The notes under the pieces were generated by a model that was not told the origin of the DNA, ran no database searches, and saw only the letters and a program-made list of their open reading frames with translations. The translations under genes were made by a program, and so were the position numbers. A stretch of DNA of 64,000 nucleotides from Mycolicibacterium sp. CBMA 234 (lineage in GTDB: Bacteria; Actinomycetota; Actinomycetes; Mycobacteriales; Mycobacteriaceae), in NCBI RefSeq assembly GCF_009729415.1, contig NZ_MPKW01000023.1, positions 310,001-374,000 on the forward strand, written 5' to 3'. Below, in pieces: positions 43,529 through 51,039 of the stretch. Position 1 is the stretch's first letter; every line of letters starts with the position of its first letter.

Positions 43529-44416
43529 CTAGTGCACGCCGTTGCGGTGGCGACCCTTGTTGCCGTTGTCGACCCATTGGATTTCCAGCTCGGTCGTCTC
43601 GTCGAATTCCCTACTGCGCCAACGGTCCTGGGTTTCCCGGACGGCCCGGTTCATGCGGTCGATCTCGGCCCGGAACACCTCGGGCTGGGTCTCTTTGGAG
43701 GCGTAGTGGAAGTAGGTCAGCACGCTGCGCAACAGCTCAAGCTTCTGCTTCTCGCGCTTGGCCAGATCGTGCGTCGTCATCAGCTCTAGTCGCTGCACGG
43801 GTTGCAGCGTGGCCCAGTCGAGCACCACCTTCGACTCGAACTCGTGGGGCTTCGGCCCGAACCGGGAAGCCTTCTTGCCGGGGGCCGGAGCTGGCATGTC
43901 GTAGTAGGTGAGCGTGCCCTCGAATCGGGAGCGGATGGACCCACCCAACTCCTCGCGACTGATCGCGGAGTCCCAGATGGTTCGCCACTCCTGCCCGGGA
44001 GCCAGGACTGACAGTTCGCTGGGCAGCCGGAGCTCGGTGACGTCGAGCTCGCCGTCGTGGTCGGAATCCTCGTACAGAGCGACGGTAGGGTGGTTGGTGA
44101 AGTCGAACGAGATGTTGTGCGCCGCGGTCTGTCCGAAGTTGCGGACCACGAGTTCGATCAGGTGCCAGTCCGAGGCGTGCGGCTCCATGAACATGGTCAC
44201 CTGCGGGCGGACCTGATCCTGTTTGAGCTGGCGGTTCTTGGACAGCTGGCGATTCACGAGGACCAGCACCACAACCCCGAAAGCCAACGCGGCCCAGGCG
44301 GCGATGGCCAGCCAGGTGCCTGATCCCAGGCCTGTCAGGTCGTCCCAACGTTGAGATATCCAGTCCACTGCGCCATCCAGTCGCTCAGAGTCATCGAACG
44401 GTGTCGAATCCGACAA
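43529..44416 (-). CDS. hypothetical membrane-anchored protein
   Basis: 295 residues. One N-terminal transmembrane helix near 35-55 (TWLAIAAWAALAFGVVVLVL) followed by a basic stretch RQLSKNRQLKQDQ. The rest should be cytoplasmic: a beta-rich domain (VTMFMEPHASDWHLIELVVRN, then NFGQTAAHNISFDF), which resembles immunoglobulin-like domains in uncharacterised actinobacterial proteins, and a C-terminal charged helical region (REKQKLELLRSVLTYFHYAS). No catalytic motif. It shares no strand or overlap with the flanking echA3 and metallo-hydrolase genes. Function unknown. Confidence 0.7.
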   Translation of the reverse strand: MSDSTPFDDSERLDGAVDWISQRWDDLTGLGSGTWLAIAAWAALAFGVVVLVLVNRQLSKNRQLKQDQVRPQVTMFMEPHASDWHLIELVVRNFGQTAAHNISFDFTNHPTVALYEDSDHDGELDVTELRLPSELSVLAPGQEWRTIWDSAISREELGGSIRSRFEGTLTYYDMPAPAPGKKASRFGPKPHEFESKVVLDWATLQPVQRLELMTTHDLAKREKQKLELLRSVLTYFHYASKETQPEVFRAEIDRMNRAVRETQDRWRSREFDETTELEIQWVDNGNKGRHRNGVH

Positions 44417-44489
44417 TAATGTTCGCTGGCGAACTTGTACAACGGAGAATGGCAGGTTGCTGCGTGGTTACGGCAAGACGACCGTCCGG

Positions 44490-45209
44490 TCAGCCGCCCA
44501 TCAGCATGCGCCACTGGTCCAGCTCTTTGGCCCGGTAGACGTAGTTGGTACGACGGACATTGTCCAGCGGCGCGCTGGGTTCGGCGGAGTACCAGTGCCC
44601 GGGGAACACCGTCGGATCGCCGGGGAGCGCGGCGAGTGCCTGCAGGCTGCGGAACATGTCATCGACGTTCCCGCCTGGGAAGTCCGTGCGGCCGCAGCCT
44701 TCGAGGAACAGGGTGTCGCCAGCCACCAGGCGGCCGTCGAGCAGGAAGCACTGGCTGCCCGGGGTGTGTCCCGGAGTGTGCAGCAACTCGATCGGGACCG
44801 CCCCGACCTGCACGATGTCGCCGTGCTGATGGGAGGTCAGCTCCGACTTCGCGATGCCGGTGACCCGGGACACCCAGTCGGCTTCATGTGCATTGACGTG
44901 CACCGGCGCGCTGACGCGGTCCAGAAGTTCGGCCAGCCCCTTGAGCTCGAAACCCATCATCGAGCCGCCGACGTGGTCGGGGTGGTGATGGGTGACCAGC
45001 ACTCCGGACAGGTGCATGCCGTCGGCCTCGAGGACGTCGACCAGATCACCCGCGGCGTACGCCGGGTCGACCACCACACAGTCGCCGGTGTCCCGGTCGC
45101 CGATGAGGTAGGCGAAGTTACGCATCTGCTGCGCGATCGGATCGGTCGCCGCGAAGTCGCGGCCGGCGAGCAACTGGCGGAAGTACAGGCGGTCTGGAGC
45201 CGTGTTCAT
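44490..45209 (-). CDS. MBL-fold metallo-hydrolase, glyoxalase II-like
   Basis: 239 residues from ATG 45209 (MNTAPDRLYFRQLLAGRDFA); the frame reads further upstream through an inverted repeat but this start is the sensible one. Metallo-beta-lactamase fold with the binuclear zinc motif LVTHHHPDHVGG near 83, HTPGHTPGSQCF near 148, VAGDTLFLEGCGRTDF and PGHWYS near 212. M. tuberculosis Rv0634c in this position is annotated as glyoxalase II; in mycothiol-using bacteria the thioester substrate would differ from lactoylglutathione. It diverges from the tRNA-Thr gene. Confidence 0.88.
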   Translation of the reverse strand: MNTAPDRLYFRQLLAGRDFAATDPIAQQMRNFAYLIGDRDTGDCVVVDPAYAAGDLVDVLEADGMHLSGVLVTHHHPDHVGGSMMGFELKGLAELLDRVSAPVHVNAHEADWVSRVTGIAKSELTSHQHGDIVQVGAVPIELLHTPGHTPGSQCFLLDGRLVAGDTLFLEGCGRTDFPGGNVDDMFRSLQALAALPGDPTVFPGHWYSAEPSAPLDNVRRTNYVYRAKELDQWRMLMGG

Positions 45210-45266
45210 GGGTTCAGAGTAGGGCTCTGGGATTGCGCTTTGGGCCCAGGCTAAATGCCGGATGTC

Positions 45267-45294
45267 CTCGCGGTTTGGTGTCAGAAACCGCGAG
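45267..45294. promoter_or_regulatory. 10-bp inverted repeat in the tRNA-Thr / metallo-hydrolase gap
   Basis: CTCGCGGTTT (45267-45276) and AAACCGCGAG (45285-45294) with spacer GGTGTCAG. The right half overlaps a possible tRNA-Thr promoter: TTGGTG at 45275-45280, 18-bp spacer, TAACCT at 45299-45304 preceded by TG. It could be an operator or just a hairpin. Confidence 0.45.
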
Positions 45295-45360
45295 ACTGTA
45301 ACCTCGTTAGGGCCCACGGGGCAGACGGTCGTCAACCGGCAGTTCGAACCCGAGGGCTAG

Positions 45361-45433
45361 GCCCCCTTAGCTCAGTCGGCAGAGCGTTTCCATGGTAAGG
45401 AAAAGGTCAACGGTTCGATTCCGTTAGGGGGCT
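45361..45433 (+). tRNA. tRNA-Thr(GGT)
   Basis: 73 nt. Acceptor GCCCCCT pairs with AGGGGGC, D-stem GCTC/GAGC, anticodon stem TTTCC/GGAAA with loop ATGGTAA giving anticodon GGT at 45394-45396, T-arm CGGTTCGATTCCG. CCA is not encoded. Confidence 0.96.
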
Positions 45434-45500
45434 CGGTGGACATAGGGCGAGCGGAGCGACGGAAGTAAAAATCCGTCGCTGCGCCGCCTGTGTCTGTCGG

Positions 45501-45577
45501 GGCGGTGTAGCTCAGCTGGTTAGAGCGCACGACTCATAATCGTGAGGTCGGGAGATCGAGCCTCCCCACCGCTACCA
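45501..45577 (+). tRNA. tRNA-Met(CAT), elongator
   Basis: 74 nt plus an encoded CCA (45575-45577). Acceptor GGCGGTG pairs with CACCGCT through a terminal G-T wobble, D-stem GCTC/GAGC, anticodon stem CACGA/TCGTG, anticodon CAT at 45535-45537. The near-paired first base and lack of the GGG/CCC anticodon stem indicate elongator rather than initiator tRNA. It is 67 bp from tRNA-Thr and probably in the same transcript leading into rpmG. Confidence 0.95.
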
Positions 45578-45613
45578 GCACAACAGAGATTTCGAAGCGA
45601 AAGAGGCAGAAAC

Positions 45614-45781
45614 GTGGCGTCGAGTACCGACGTACGGCCGAAGATCACCTTGGCCTGCGAGGTGTGCAAACACCGTAACTACATCACAAAGAAGAACCGT
45701 CGTAACGACCCGGATCGGCTCGAACTGAAGAAGTTCTGCCCGAACTGCGGTACGCACCAGCCGCACAAAGAGTCGCGTTAG
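45614..45781 (+). CDS. rpmG: 50S ribosomal protein L33
   Basis: 55 residues from GTG 45614. Small zinc-ribbon protein of the large ribosomal subunit with both Cys pairs intact: CEVCKHRNYITKKN near 15 and FCPNCGTHQPHKESR at the end, the zinc-containing paralogue type. Mycobacteria also carry zinc-free paralogues elsewhere. It follows tRNA-Met by 36 bp and precedes hadA by nine, as Rv0634B does in M. tuberculosis. Confidence 0.95.
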   Translation: MASSTDVRPKITLACEVCKHRNYITKKNRRNDPDRLELKKFCPNCGTHQPHKESR

Positions 45782-45790
45782 CCACTCGTC

Positions 45791-46270
45791 GTGGGTCTGT
45801 CGGCGGATATTGTCGGATACCACTACCGGCATCCCGAGTCCTATGAGGTCGGGCGCGAGAAGATTCGTGAGCACGCGATCGCCGTCCAGAACGACGACGC
45901 GTGCTTTCACCGTGAGTCGGCGGCGGCTGAGCTCGGCTACGACTCGTTGCTGGCGCCGCTGACCTTCATCAGCATTTTCGGCTACCAGGCACAGCTGGCG
46001 ATGTTCGAGGACGCGGGCATCGCAATTTCCGATGCCCAGATCATTCACGTCGACCAAGAGCTGAGGTTCCTCGCCCCGATTATGGCCGGCGACAAGCTCT
46101 ACTACGACGTGTACATCGACTCGTTCCGCCAGGCGCACGGCACCGACATCATCGTGACCAAGAACATCATCACAAACGAGCGTGGTGAAGTTGTGCAAGA
46201 GGCCTACACGACCCTTGCGGGTCGGTCGGGTGAAGACGGAGATAAGGGGTTCTCAGATGGCGCTTCGTGA
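45791..46270 (+). CDS. hadA: (3R)-hydroxyacyl-ACP dehydratase subunit HadA
   Basis: 159 residues from GTG 45791. Non-catalytic hot-dog subunit that forms the HadAB heterodimer in the FAS-II cycle elongating meromycolates. Starts LSADIVGYHYRHPESYEVGR, contains LAPLTFISIFGYQAQLAMFE and ends AGRSGEDGDKGFSDGAS, closely like Rv0635. The hydratase D-x4-H pair is absent in HadA, as expected. Its stop overlaps the hadB start by 14 bases. HadAB is the target of thiacetazone and isoxyl. Confidence 0.96.
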   Translation: MGLSADIVGYHYRHPESYEVGREKIREHAIAVQNDDACFHRESAAAELGYDSLLAPLTFISIFGYQAQLAMFEDAGIAISDAQIIHVDQELRFLAPIMAGDKLYYDVYIDSFRQAHGTDIIVTKNIITNERGEVVQEAYTTLAGRSGEDGDKGFSDGAS

Positions 46271-46685
46271 ATTCGGATCGGTCAAGGTCGGCGACGAGCT
46301 GCCCGAGAAGATCATCAAGCTGACCCGGCAGGACCTGGTCAACTACGCCGGCGTCTCCGGCGACCTGAACCCCATCCACTGGGACGACGAGATCGCGAAG
46401 CAGGTCGGTCTGGACACCGCCATCGCCCACGGCATGCTGACCATGGGTCTGGGTGGCGGCTTCATCACCAACTGGGTCGGTGACCCGGCTGCCGTCACCG
46501 AGTACAACGTCCGCTTCACCTCGGTCGTGCCGGTGCCCAATGACGGCATCGGTGCTGAGCTGGTGTTCACCGGCCGCGTGAAGTCGGTCGACGAGGACGC
46601 CAAGTCGGTGACCATCGCGATCTCCGCCACGACCGGCGGCAAGAAGATCTTCGGTCGCGCTGTCGCGACCGCGAAGTTGGCGTAG
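46257..46685 (+). CDS. hadB: (3R)-hydroxyacyl-ACP dehydratase subunit HadB
   Basis: 142 residues from ATG 46257 inside the end of hadA, the exact length I recall for Rv0636. Catalytic MaoC-like hot-dog subunit: YAGVSGDLNPIHWDDEIAKQ near 30 holds the Asp and His of the hydratase motif, and AIAHGMLTMGLGGGF follows. Removes water from beta-hydroxyacyl-AcpM during mycolic acid elongation, as HadAB or HadBC. Confidence 0.97.
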   Translation: MALREFGSVKVGDELPEKIIKLTRQDLVNYAGVSGDLNPIHWDDEIAKQVGLDTAIAHGMLTMGLGGGFITNWVGDPAAVTEYNVRFTSVVPVPNDGIGAELVFTGRVKSVDEDAKSVTIAISATTGGKKIFGRAVATAKLA

Positions 46686-46688
46686 CCC

Positions 46689-47201
46689 ATGGCGCTGAAA
46701 GCCGACATCCTCGGGATGGTCCACAAATACCCCGAGGTGTTCACAGTGGGCCGCGAGCAGGTCCGCCAGTTCGCCAAGGCGATCAAGTCGGAAGATCCGG
46801 CTTCGATGGACGAAGCGGCAGCGGCCGAGTTGGGCCACGACACCCTGGTCGCCGGACCGACGTTCGTGTCGATCGTCGCGCTGCTGGTTCAGCAGGACTT
46901 CTTTCGTAATGTCGATGTCGGCATGGAGACCATGCAGATCATCCAGGTCGACCAGAAATTCGTCTACCACCGCCCGATCAAGGTCGGCGATCGGTTGCAC
47001 GCGACCGTCGAGTTCATCTCCGTCGACCACAAATTCGGCGCAGACATCGTGGTGACCCGCAACACCCTCACCGATGACGATGGTGGCGTGATCATGGAGG
47101 CGTTCACCACGCTGATGGGTCACGAGGGCGACAATTCGGTAGGGGTGCATTACGACCGCGAGACCGGGCAGGTCCTTCGGTCGGCGGCAAAGGCGGATTA
47201 G
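46689..47201 (+). CDS. hadC: (3R)-hydroxyacyl-ACP dehydratase subunit HadC
   Basis: 170 residues from ATG 46689, three bases after the hadB stop. Paralogue of HadA (LKADILGMVHKYPEVFTVGR; MDEAAAAELGHDTLVAGPTF; ITLMGHEGDNS-type end), supplying the substrate-binding half of HadBC, which handles the later, longer meromycolate intermediates. Slightly longer than Rv0637 (166). Last gene of the rpmG-hadABC group before tRNA-Trp. Confidence 0.96.
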   Translation: MALKADILGMVHKYPEVFTVGREQVRQFAKAIKSEDPASMDEAAAAELGHDTLVAGPTFVSIVALLVQQDFFRNVDVGMETMQIIQVDQKFVYHRPIKVGDRLHATVEFISVDHKFGADIVVTRNTLTDDDGGVIMEAFTTLMGHEGDNSVGVHYDRETGQVLRSAAKAD

Positions 47202-47345
47202 TAACTCAGACTTGGGCCGATGTACACTCGGTCCTCGGGGAATCACCCATATCAGCGCGCTGTCCGTCGGTTACACATCGACCGATCGGGGAGCGCGCAA
47301 ACTGTGTGAAGACCCAGCCAGAAGTGCCGACACCATCGGCGCTGA

Positions 47346-47418
<73 letters not shown>

Positions 47419-47481
47419 CTCAACTGAATACCGATGTGGACACTGGAAATGTGACCACCTGGAACAGACGAAAGGCATGCG

Positions 47482-47949
47482 GTGAGCGACGAGCGCGATA
47501 GTGCCGGCTCCGCAGGCGCCGGTACTGATGCGGGCACCGACGCGGGCGACGGCGAGTCGCAGGGCCAGACCGCAGTTGTGACGCGCCCGGCGCGTCCGAC
47601 CGGAAAGCGGGCCCGGCGGGCCGTCGAGGTCGATGAGTCCGAGTCGGACATCGAAACCGACGACGCGGACTCTGACGCCGAAGACGGCGTGGCCGATGCT
47701 GACAAGAAATCGAAGAAGAGCGACAAGCCGAAGAAGGCCGCCAAGACCGGCCCGTCTCGGAACCCGTTCGTGTTCGTCTGGAACTTCCTCAAGCAGGTTG
47801 TTGCGGAGCTGCGGAAGGTCATCTGGCCGAACCGCAAGCAGATGATCGGCTACACGACCGTCGTGCTGGCGTTCCTGGTCTTCATGGTGGCGCTGATCGG
47901 TGGGGTCGACTTCGGTCTCGCCAAGCTCGTCATGTGGGTGTTCGGCTGA
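47482..47949 (+). CDS. secE: preprotein translocase subunit SecE
   Basis: 155 residues from GTG 47482. An acidic and basic N-terminal extension of about 95 residues (DAGDGESQGQ, VDESESDIETDDADSDAED, KKSKKSDKPKKAAK) precedes the conserved core NPFVFVWNFLKQVVAELRKV and IWPNRKQM, and one membrane helix (TTVVLAFLVFMVALIGGVDF). Together with SecY and SecG it forms the protein export channel. Long N-terminal extensions are normal in mycobacterial SecE. Followed by nusG after 54 bp. Confidence 0.96.
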   Translation: MSDERDSAGSAGAGTDAGTDAGDGESQGQTAVVTRPARPTGKRARRAVEVDESESDIETDDADSDAEDGVADADKKSKKSDKPKKAAKTGPSRNPFVFVWNFLKQVVAELRKVIWPNRKQMIGYTTVVLAFLVFMVALIGGVDFGLAKLVMWVFG

Positions 47950-48003
47950 CGCCGGTACGCCCGCCCGTGACGAGCTCAAGAACGTAAGAGAGGACTGACT
48001 ACC

Positions 48004-48825
48004 GTGACTTTCGATGGCGAGACACCTTCGGATGAGTCCGACGTGACCGCCGAGGCAGTCGAGTCGGTGGAGACCTTCGAGGAAACTGAAGACACCGTGG
48101 ACGCTGAGGGCTCTGCAGACGCGCCCGAGGCGACCGACGAGGTTGTCGATGAGACGGTGGCAGCCGTCGAGGAGCCGGCCGCTGACGAACCTGAGGACGA
48201 GGACCCCGCGGTCGCGCTGAAGAAGCAGCTGCGTCGCCAGGCCGGCGAGTGGTACGTCATTCACTCGTACGCCGGTTACGAGAACAAGGTGAAGGCCAAC
48301 CTCGAGACCCGCGTGCAGAACCTGGACGTCGGCGACTACATCTTCCAGGTCGAGGTGCCCACCGAAGAGGTCACCGAGATCAAGAACGGCCAGCGCAAGC
48401 AGGTCAACCGCAAGGTTCTGCCCGGCTACATCCTGGTGCGCATGGACCTGAACGACGAGTCGTGGGGCGCCGTGCGCAACACCCCGGGTGTGACCGGGTT
48501 CGTCGGAGCGACCTCGAAGCCGTCGGCGCTGTCGCTCGACGACGTCGTGAAGTTCCTGCTGCCGCAGGGTGCGGCGAAGAAGCCCACCAAGGCGACCGCG
48601 GCTGCTGCGTCGGGCGCTGACAGCGAGGCCACCCTGGCGCGTCCGGAGATCCTGGTCGACTTCGAGGTCGGCGAGTCGGTCACCGTCATGGACGGCCCGT
48701 TCGCGACGCTGCCCGCGTCCATCAGCGAGGTCAACGCCGAACAGCAGAAGCTCAAGGTGCTGGTGTCCATCTTCGGACGCGAGACGCCGGTCGAATTGAC
48801 CTTCACGCAGGTCAGCAAGATTTAA
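48004..48825 (+). CDS. nusG: transcription termination/antitermination protein NusG
   Basis: 273 residues from GTG 48004, including an acidic, disordered N-terminus of about 75 residues usual in actinobacteria. NGN domain at about 82-190 (WYVIHSYAGYENKVKANLET, MDLNDESWGAVRNTPGVTGF) and C-terminal KOW domain (FEVGESVTVMDGPFATLPAS). Binds RNA polymerase and Rho or ribosomal S10. Adjacent to secE and to rplK-rplA, as in most bacteria. Confidence 0.97.
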   Translation: MTFDGETPSDESDVTAEAVESVETFEETEDTVDAEGSADAPEATDEVVDETVAAVEEPAADEPEDEDPAVALKKQLRRQAGEWYVIHSYAGYENKVKANLETRVQNLDVGDYIFQVEVPTEEVTEIKNGQRKQVNRKVLPGYILVRMDLNDESWGAVRNTPGVTGFVGATSKPSALSLDDVVKFLLPQGAAKKPTKATAAAASGADSEATLARPEILVDFEVGESVTVMDGPFATLPASISEVNAEQQKLKVLVSIFGRETPVELTFTQVSKI

Positions 48826-48855
48826 TCGCGAGCTTCGGCTCTCGGTTAGCAGGAC

Positions 48856-48874
48856 GTAGTCGCGCCGCGACTAC
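48856..48874 (+). promoter_or_regulatory. hairpin in the nusG-rplK spacer
   Basis: GTAGTCGCG at 48856-48864 and CGCGACTAC at 48866-48874 around one C, so a stem of seven or more pairs in the 70-base leader of rplK. The rplK-rplA leader is where ribosomal protein L1 regulates its own operon in other bacteria; whether this stem is that site cannot be told. Confidence 0.4.
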
Positions 48875-48895
48875 CTAGAAAGGAACACCACACCA

Positions 48896-49327
48896 ATGGC
48901 CCCGAAGAAGAAAAAGGTCGTCGGGCTGATCAAGCTGCAGATCCAGGCCGGCGCGGCCAACCCCGCCCCGCCCGTGGGTCCGGCGCTCGGCCAGCACGGC
49001 GTCAACATCATGGAGTTCTGCAAGGCGTACAACGCTGCGACAGAAAGCCAGCGCGGAAACGTCATCCCCGTCGAGATCAGTGTCTACGAGGACCGCACGT
49101 TCACGTTCGTCCTGAAGACCCCGCCGGCTGCTCGGCTGCTGCTCAAGGCCGCCGGTATCCCGAAGGGTTCGGCCGAGCCGCACAAGACCAAGGTCGCGAA
49201 GATCAGCTGGGATCAGGTGCGCGAGATCGCCGAGACCAAGAAGGAAGATCTCAACGCCAACGACATCGACGCCGCTGCCAAGATCATCGCCGGCACTGCC
49301 CGGTCGATGGGTATCACCGTCGAGTAA
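48896..49327 (+). CDS. rplK: 50S ribosomal protein L11
   Basis: 143 residues from ATG 48896 with GAAAGGA at 48878. Conserved N-terminal domain (VVGLIKLQIQAGAANPAPPV, GPALGQHGVNIMEFCKAYNA) and the rRNA-binding C-terminal domain (SAEPHKTKVAKISWDQVREI, DLNANDIDAAAKIIAGTARS, MGITV). Forms the GTPase-associated stalk base and is the thiostrepton-site protein. Precedes rplA by 84 bp. Confidence 0.98.
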   Translation: MAPKKKKVVGLIKLQIQAGAANPAPPVGPALGQHGVNIMEFCKAYNAATESQRGNVIPVEISVYEDRTFTFVLKTPPAARLLLKAAGIPKGSAEPHKTKVAKISWDQVREIAETKKEDLNANDIDAAAKIIAGTARSMGITVE

Positions 49328-49411
49328 TCCCCGATTCGCGCAGCTGCGTGAATCACCCCGTGGAAGAGCCCGCTTCGGCTCGCTAACCACACCTCTGAAC
49401 TGGAGATTCAA

Positions 49412-50122
49412 ATGAGCAAGAACAGCAAGGCATACCGCGAAGCTGCCGAGAAGGTGGACCGCGACAACCTGTACACCCCGCTCCAGGCCGTCAAGCTGGC
49501 CAAGGAGACGTCTTCGAAGAAGCAGGACGCAACCGTTGAGGTGGCGATCCGGCTGGGTGTTGATCCTCGTAAGGCAGACCAGATGGTGCGTGGCACCGTC
49601 AACCTGCCGCACGGCACCGGTAAGACCGCCCGCGTAGTGGTGTTCGCGGTTGGTGAAAAGGCCGAGGCCGCTGTGGCCGCCGGCGCCGATGCCGTCGGTA
49701 GCGATGACCTGATCGAGCGTATCCAGGGTGGGTGGACCGACTTCGACGCCGCGATCGCGACGCCGGACCAGATGGCCAAGGTCGGCAAGATCGCCCGCGT
49801 GCTGGGCCCGCGTGGCCTGATGCCGAACCCGAAGACCGGCACTGTCACCCCGGACGTGGCCAAGGCCGTGAACGACATCAAGGGCGGCAAGATCAACTTC
49901 CGCGTCGACAAGCAGTCCAACCTGCACTTCATCATCGGCAAGGCGTCGTTCGACGAGGCCAAGCTGGTCGAAAACTACGGTGCCGCGCTGGACGAGGTGC
50001 TGCGGGCCAAGCCGTCGTCGTCGAAGGGCCGTTACCTGAAGAAGGTCACCGTCTCGACGACCACCGGCCCGGGTATCCAGGTGGACCCGGCTGTCACCCG
50101 TAACTTCACCGAAGAGGCCTAG
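49412..50122 (+). CDS. rplA: 50S ribosomal protein L1
   Basis: 236 residues from ATG 49412 with CTGGAG 14 bases upstream. Typical L1: KAYREAAEKVDRDNLYTPLQ, VRGTVNLPHGTGKTARVVVF, VLGPRGLMPNPKTGTVTPDV and the end TTGPGIQVDPAVTRNFTEEA. Binds 23S rRNA at the L1 stalk and usually represses translation of its own operon. A terminator follows 30 bp later. Confidence 0.98.
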   Translation: MSKNSKAYREAAEKVDRDNLYTPLQAVKLAKETSSKKQDATVEVAIRLGVDPRKADQMVRGTVNLPHGTGKTARVVVFAVGEKAEAAVAAGADAVGSDDLIERIQGGWTDFDAAIATPDQMAKVGKIARVLGPRGLMPNPKTGTVTPDVAKAVNDIKGGKINFRVDKQSNLHFIIGKASFDEAKLVENYGAALDEVLRAKPSSSKGRYLKKVTVSTTTGPGIQVDPAVTRNFTEEA

Positions 50123-50151
50123 GCTTCACCGCCTGCACTCTCGACTGACGG

Positions 50152-50181
50152 ACCCCCGTACGACTCAGGTCGTGCGGGGGT
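50152..50181 (+). terminator. intrinsic terminator of rplK-rplA
   Basis: 13-bp stem ACCCCCGTACGAC (50152-50164) with GTCGTGCGGGGGT (50169-50181), one G-T pair, loop TCAG, followed by TTGTTGGTT. From here to 50379 no feature is seen. Confidence 0.85.
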
Positions 50182-50379
50182 TTGTTGGTTGCGGGCCGCC
50201 CACCAGCACCACCGTGCGGGTTCGGATTGCGCGCCGTGCATGGCGGGCGAGTGCGGGCGCTATCGCAACGACCACCGCGTGAGTCAGTGGAAGAGCTGGT
50301 TCCGTGTCGCGGCACCCCGGCATAACTCGGATGCCTGATCCGGTGGTTATCCGGCGTTGGGATCTGGCAACCTCGACTC

Positions 50380-51039
50380 ATGTTCGTGCGAATACTCGCC
50401 GTCACGCTGGGCGCCCTGCTGTCGGTCAGCAACTTCGGGCCTGATCTGAGCGCCGCGTCGGCAGCACCTGCGCCCGCCCCGCCGGTGTCGCCGCAGGCCG
50501 CCGCTGCCGGGTTGATAGACGTCCGGACCGTCGTTCCCGACGCGGTCATCGATCTGCGGTACGCCACCGCCAAGAACTTTGTCGGGTTTCCGCTTTATCC
50601 GGCCGATGCCCGGTGCCTGATCCATGAATCGATGGCACCGGGACTGGCCACCGCCGCCCGGATTCTGCGCGCCCACGGCGAGGTGTTGACGTTCTGGGAC
50701 TGTTACCGGCCGCATGAGGTGCAGGTCCGCATGTTCCAGGCCGTTCCGGACCCGAACTGGGTGGCCAAACCCACCCAGTTCGCCCGTAGCCACGAGTCGG
50801 GCCTATCGGTGGACGTGACCATCACCGGCGTCGACATGGGCACCGATTTCGACGACTTCAGCCCGCGCGCAACGGCCTACGCGACCGCAGGAGTAACCCC
50901 GCAGCAGCAGGCCAACCGGGCTCGTCTGCGCGACGCCATGGTCGCCGGTGGGTTATCGGTATACGACGGCGAGTGGTGGCATTTCAACGGACCCGGCGCC
51001 TCGGAGCCGCGCCCGATCCTCGACGTACCGGTGAACTGA
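50380..51039 (+). CDS. secreted D-Ala-D-Ala dipeptidase, VanX-like (M15 family)
   Basis: 219 residues. Sec signal peptide to about residue 29 (FVRILAVTLGALLSVSNFGP, cleavage near ASA), a short Pro/Ala linker, then an M15D zinc peptidase: VIDLRYATAKNFVGFPLYP, FWDCYRPHEVQVRMF, zinc motif SHESGLSVDVTI with His138 and Asp145, and EWWHF with catalytic Glu198 and zinc His201. Family enzymes cleave D-Ala-D-Ala. Cytoplasmic VanX gives vancomycin resistance, but an exported form more likely recycles or trims peptidoglycan fragments. No van genes are near. It ends back to back with the EEP gene. Confidence 0.88.
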   Translation: MFVRILAVTLGALLSVSNFGPDLSAASAAPAPAPPVSPQAAAAGLIDVRTVVPDAVIDLRYATAKNFVGFPLYPADARCLIHESMAPGLATAARILRAHGEVLTFWDCYRPHEVQVRMFQAVPDPNWVAKPTQFARSHESGLSVDVTITGVDMGTDFDDFSPRATAYATAGVTPQQQANRARLRDAMVAGGLSVYDGEWWHFNGPGASEPRPILDVPVN

